Shown: piece by piece, positions 60,457 through 64,000 of the stretch
Numbering within the stretch: the first letter of the stretch is position 1
How the letters are laid out: each line of letters opens with the position of its first letter
Source of the DNA: Pyxicephalus adspersus
Taxonomy: Eukaryota; Chordata; Amphibia; Anura; Pyxicephalidae
NCBI RefSeq assembly: GCF_032062135.1
Contig: NC_092859.1
Span: 89,768,306 to 89,832,305 of the forward strand
DNA length: 64,000 bases
Reading direction: 5' to 3'
Program-made: the position numbers and the translations under genes
The notes under the pieces: model-generated
What the model saw: only the letters and a program-made list of their open reading frames with translations
The model's database searches: none
What the model was told of the DNA's origin: nothing

Positions 60457-62034
60457 TCATAAAAAGCAGTATGATAGCAGTATTAAAAAAGCTGATATTA
60501 CTTTCTTTAAACTTCTTTATATTGCAGAAATACACTGATTTTGTTTTTCCTTCAAATTTTCAGCGCTCTTATACGTAAAACGTATAACCAAAATTAAAGA
60601 TTCAAAGGTATCATCTGCAGACATGATTTTTAAACAAGGGCAAACCATAGTTACTGAACTGATCACATATTTTCATGTCATTGGCATAATAATATTATTA
60701 ATAATAATAGTAATACAAAATTGTCCCAGATACTTTCTTTCTTTGCAGTCTGCCCGAACAGATAACAGACATAACTAATCTTGGAGAAGGATTATGTTGA
60801 TGAAACATCATTGCTGACATATTTGTTGCATAAAGCACAATTACTGGAAATAAGTAGAGTGTCCATGTAGTCACATGACTATTTTAAAGCTGCTAAATTA
60901 AAGTTGATAATATGCTTGCATTCATTTCTATAAAATAACCCTATGCTATGATAGACAAACTATGTATCTGTTACAGCGGGCCTCTAAACTTTGTTTGCTC
61001 CTTGCATCAAAAATAGCATGTCACTATTGGTTATGTGACTCCCTATCAATAACATGTTTATGTCACATTGGTATATATGGCAGAAGAAACAATGTTCAGG
61101 TTAAGGATACTGGTAAAACTACAAGCCATAACAGTGGGTTTAATATTTACACTAAACTGTGTCCGATTAGTTGCTGTTCACGTGGATTATCAGCATACCT
61201 AATGTGACGCTCAACAAATAAAAAGTCTGTAATCAGGTGATCAACTCTATCAGTCTAAAACACTGGCAAGTAAAGATATTATTTATGTTATGTACGTTTT
61301 ATATTATTTAAAGTTTTACGATTCTCAAACATAAAAAGACAAGTATAGTAACTGAAACCAAACCCATATTTGCCTGATAGCTGAAAATTTTGAGTATGCT
61401 CTTAAGTGTTCAAGTATTTACAATGGAATAATTTTTACACTTTCCAAATAAATATAGATGTCTTCTTTTTTAAAATATACTTCAGCTACCTGTGACATAC
61501 ATCTAATTTTATATACCATTGCACATAGTCTATTTAAATTCTCTCAGAGCTGCACTGACTTTATTCTGAAAATGCCTGCAAGCAGTGCTCAAACTCTGAA
61601 TAAAAAAAAAAAGTAAGTGGTTCCAGTGTTACCCAGCCATGGTAGGTAGATCAACCGGGATTTCAGCCACATCTGCCATGAAAAATTCTGGAGGTGCAAA
61701 GAAAAATACACAAGCCACTTTAACGCACGCTTCTCTGTAAACAAGTGGTGTGGATCTAGCATTAGGTGAAAAGTTTAAATACTAGATAAATTGAAACACT
61801 GAATGGGGGTCTCACAAAGAACAAAAAACCTTCAATGAAACATGGTTTCATTATATGCTTTTTTTCTCCATAAATACGGCATAATCTTATTTATCCAGAC
61901 ATCAACCAAGATCAGAATCTACTTCCTGAATTTAACCTATAACCTTGTAATGTGCTAAGTTACAGCGCACATCTGATTACTAAGAAAAAGGAGACAGAGA
62001 AAATGCTTACTCCTGCCTGCAGCATACTTATTTT

Positions 62035-62484
62035 TATTATTAAATTGTAAAATGTAATACATTGTTGTAATTTTTGATAAACATATAAAGCTACTAAAAG
62101 GTTACTGTAAAATATATATATAAGATATATATTAGGATATATATGAAGATTTCTTTGTATTGGACTCAATACAGCTATTTTGTATTGAATCCAATACAAA
62201 ATTATTTGAATTTCCCACTGATCCGCCCGCACCGGCGCATGCACCAACGTCACCGGGAAACCCTGGAGATCGTCTCTGCAGTTTGTGGCTGAGGATCGGA
62301 GGAGGAGGGCGCGTCCCCAGGACCTGCAGGGACCAGAAGGACGCTGGGGGACACAGACGGGGCAAGGTAAGGTTTTTTGTTTTTTTTTAAGTTTTAAGCG
62401 ACCCCGAGTGTGACTCGGGATTACTGCTTTTTGCAGGTAAAATCCACTGCGAGTCACACTCGGGATTACTACTAGGAGGGTCAA
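62035..62484. mobile_element. piggyBac-like MITE in a USP15 intron, 5' end eroded
   Basis: It shares tttctttgtattggactcaa, caccgggaaaccctggagat and cgggattactactaggaggg with the elements at 53168 and 52410, and ends TCAA (62481-62484). Directly after it comes the interior of a CAGGTAG MITE, so it inserted at a TTAA in that element. The left end is approximate. Confidence 0.65.
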
Positions 62485-62884
62485 TAAATGCAATTAGGAC
62501 AGATGTTTGTTTCAACATATTATTAGGCAGCATGGTGTCAGTTACTGTATAAAATCATCGCTGTAAATTAATCACAAAGCAAAAAAACTTTATGGAGCCT
62601 AGACATTCAATACCTTCTGGAGCAAGCTGTGCTTTGATATGCAAAAAGAAACAACTGCAGAATTTGTCTTGGTCATTAAAGAGTTACAAGATGTTACAGA
62701 GAGCTCAGTCCTTAAGATCCCCCACAAGCCCAGCTGTGTTTAGCAAAAGATTTCTTCTGCAAGTCATGTGAAATCACCCCCATTCCCCCATCAAGCTTCG
62801 GTCCTGCACAGGAGCAAGCAGGGAAGCCCCGTTCGTATACGGAGTTGTCCGTATGTCAGATGTCCTTAACTCGGGGACTACCTG
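62485..62884. mobile_element. MITE with CAGGTAGTCCCC ends, right part of copy 2
   Basis: From taaatgcaattaggacagat to ctcggggactacctg this follows the copy at 51340-51752 with moderate divergence. The left terminal repeat is not found. It was cut off by the piggyBac-like insertion or lost. Confidence 0.75.
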
Positions 62885-63036
62885 TATTTTCTTTGCAGAT
62901 CACAAATTAATTAAGATGTGAGGAAGAAAAAGGAACATTAGCAGATGAATTAATTTTAAACCGTCACAATTTAATTCTTTTCCTTTCTAAAGTCTGCTGT
63001 TTACCCTAAATTAAAAAATGGAATCTTCTGGTGAGT

Positions 63037-63307
63037 NNNNNNNNNNNNNNNNNNNNNNNNNNNNNNNNNNNNNNNNNNNNNNNNNNNNNNNNNNNNNNNN
63101 NNNNNNNNNNNNNNNNNNNNNNNNNNNNNNNNNNNNNNNNNNNNNNNNNNNNNNNNNNNNNNNNNNNNNNNNNNNNNNNNNNNNNNNNNNNNNNNNNNNN
63201 NNNNNNNNNNNNNNNNNNNNNNNNNNNNNNNNNNNNNNNNNNNNNNNNNNNNNNNNNNNNNNNNNNNNNNNNNNNNNNNNNNNNNNNNNNNNNNNNNNNN
63301 NNNNNNN
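63037..63307. other. Assembly gap of 271 N in USP15
   Basis: All bases are N. The gap lies between USP15 exons 63824-64000 and 60206-60355 and could hold the missing exon. The N count may or may not be a measured length. Confidence 0.99.
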
Positions 63308-63367
63308 CTTACTGATAGTGCTTTATGTGTTGGAAGGGAAGGGGAACCAGGAAATACATTTAAAGAT

Positions 63368-63583
63368 TTAATCAATGACAGCAATATCTAGGGAGTCAGA
63401 GATTTTGCCACGTCCAACAAAAGCAGAAGTGTGTATTGAGCCATTCTGCCCAGTACTTTTTCTAACATGGTTTCTAGAAATAAAAACATCTTTGCCAGTT
63501 AGGTTAGCAACAGCTCCAAATTTGTAGTAAAAAAAGTAAATGAAGCTGGAACCAGACTTGAAACATCCACCGTCAGTTTCAGT
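63368..63583 (-). other. Unassigned 72-codon open frame in a USP15 intron
   Basis: On the minus strand, a stop-free frame from 63583 to TAA at 63370-63368 reads TETDGGCFKSGSSF, then YKFGAVANLTGKDVFISR and VGRGKISDSLDIAVID. The composition looks protein-like rather than low-complexity, and the frame ends in a clean stop. No Met start or splice acceptor was identified at its left edge. It could be a retroposed gene fragment, a transposon piece or chance. I do not recognise the family. Confidence 0.3.
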
Positions 63584-63823
63584 TCAATACTTAGGTCTTT
63601 GAAATCCTCTGCCCTGGTATTACAACTATAATTTTACCTGAGTAATCAGCTGTAAAAGTTCATAAACATCAGACAAGGTTCAATTTTTTAAATGGTTAGT
63701 TGAGCGAGATCCCATCCCCACTCAAAAGTGCAGTAAGAAGAGGAAAGGATTTAGAATCCTAAGAATGTTATATTACAGTCCAAGGGATGCTGGCCAGGAA
63801 CACAGATGACATTTTTGACTTAC

Positions 63824-64000
63824 CATCTAGCCTGAGTTGTCTGTCATCAAATCGAATGTACCGAGTGTCATCTTTGATATAGCTGATGTCAGCATTGCCT
63901 AAATTCGTAAACTGGAATGTAAACAAGCGCTTTTTCTGTCCCGTGAGTGATTGTCCTTTGCAAGTTTCTTCAGTGCACAATCCATTTTCTGAGTCATTAT
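63824..64000 (-). CDS. USP15: USP15 coding exon, partial at window edge
   Basis: The visible 177 nt encode NDSENGLCTEETCKGQ, TGQKKRLFTFQFTNLGNADI and DDTRYIRFDDRQLRLD, the end of the insert between the two catalytic halves and the start of the second half. Compared with the human protein as I remember it, there is one extra residue (Gln-Ser-Leu rather than Gln-Leu). The donor gtaagt follows the first base of a Glu codon. The exon continues beyond 64000, so its 5' limit is unknown. Confidence 0.93.

Noticed and set aside
61960..62493. Minus-strand open frame of 177 codons in a USP15 intron
   Set aside because: It crosses the boundary between unique DNA and a piggyBac-like MITE, and the same MITE DNA elsewhere has no conserved frame.

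Overview
The window is nuclear DNA of a vertebrate, most probably an anuran amphibian. It contains coding exons of two conserved vertebrate genes, both on the minus strand, inside AT-rich non-coding DNA full of small transposons. The frog assignment is an inference from the repeats: piggyBac-like elements with TTAA-flanked CCTCCCTGGCGGT ends, CGTACACAC-ended elements, hAT elements with CAGGGGTCGGCAAACT ends, a decayed Tc1, and L1-like LINEs. No species can be named from the sequence alone, and there is nothing bacterial, viral or CRISPR-like.

Left part (1-21780). A 6.6 kb block holding the CpG-rich promoter and first coding exon of PPP1R12A (MYPT1, the targeting subunit of myosin phosphatase) is present twice, head to tail and abutting: 8584-15180 and 15181-21780. 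By eye the copies differ by about nine substitutions and two small indels. Each has an intact 79-codon exon 1 with a good splice donor (12531-12767 and 19131-19367), a TCTCGCGAGA element and a TGACGTCA element. The gene runs leftwards, so 1-12530 is intron 1. No exon 2 was seen. The duplication is either a very recent real event that doubled the promoter, or two haplotypes laid end to end by the assembler.

Middle (21781-55000). This is intergenic. It contains paired foldback elements (22413-23443), palindromic MITEs (one carrying a nested insertion at 37267-37560), hAT MITEs with 8-bp target duplications, three decayed LINE ORF2 3' fragments (38194-39440, 41740-42445 and 45676-47160), a degenerate minisatellite (42487-42960), and a Tc1 remnant (51227-53072) interrupted by two other transposons. 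One assembly gap (50105-50275) lies inside a hAT MITE.

Right part (55065-64000). This is the 3' end of USP15, a ubiquitin-specific protease, read right to left: a partial exon at the window edge (63824-64000), then 60206-60355, 59317-59420, 57950-58038 and the terminal exon 57012-57197, followed by a 3' UTR of about 1.9 kb. The exons join in phase. One expected exon of about 187 nt, between 63824 and 60355, is not visible and probably lies in the 271-N gap at 63037-63307.

I found no evidence for a new biological system. The most notable items are the duplicated PPP1R12A promoter/exon block, the missing USP15 exon at a gap, the USP15-PPP1R12A adjacency (not close neighbours in human), the nested transposons, and a LINE whose 5' end is a 49-bp-arm palindrome.
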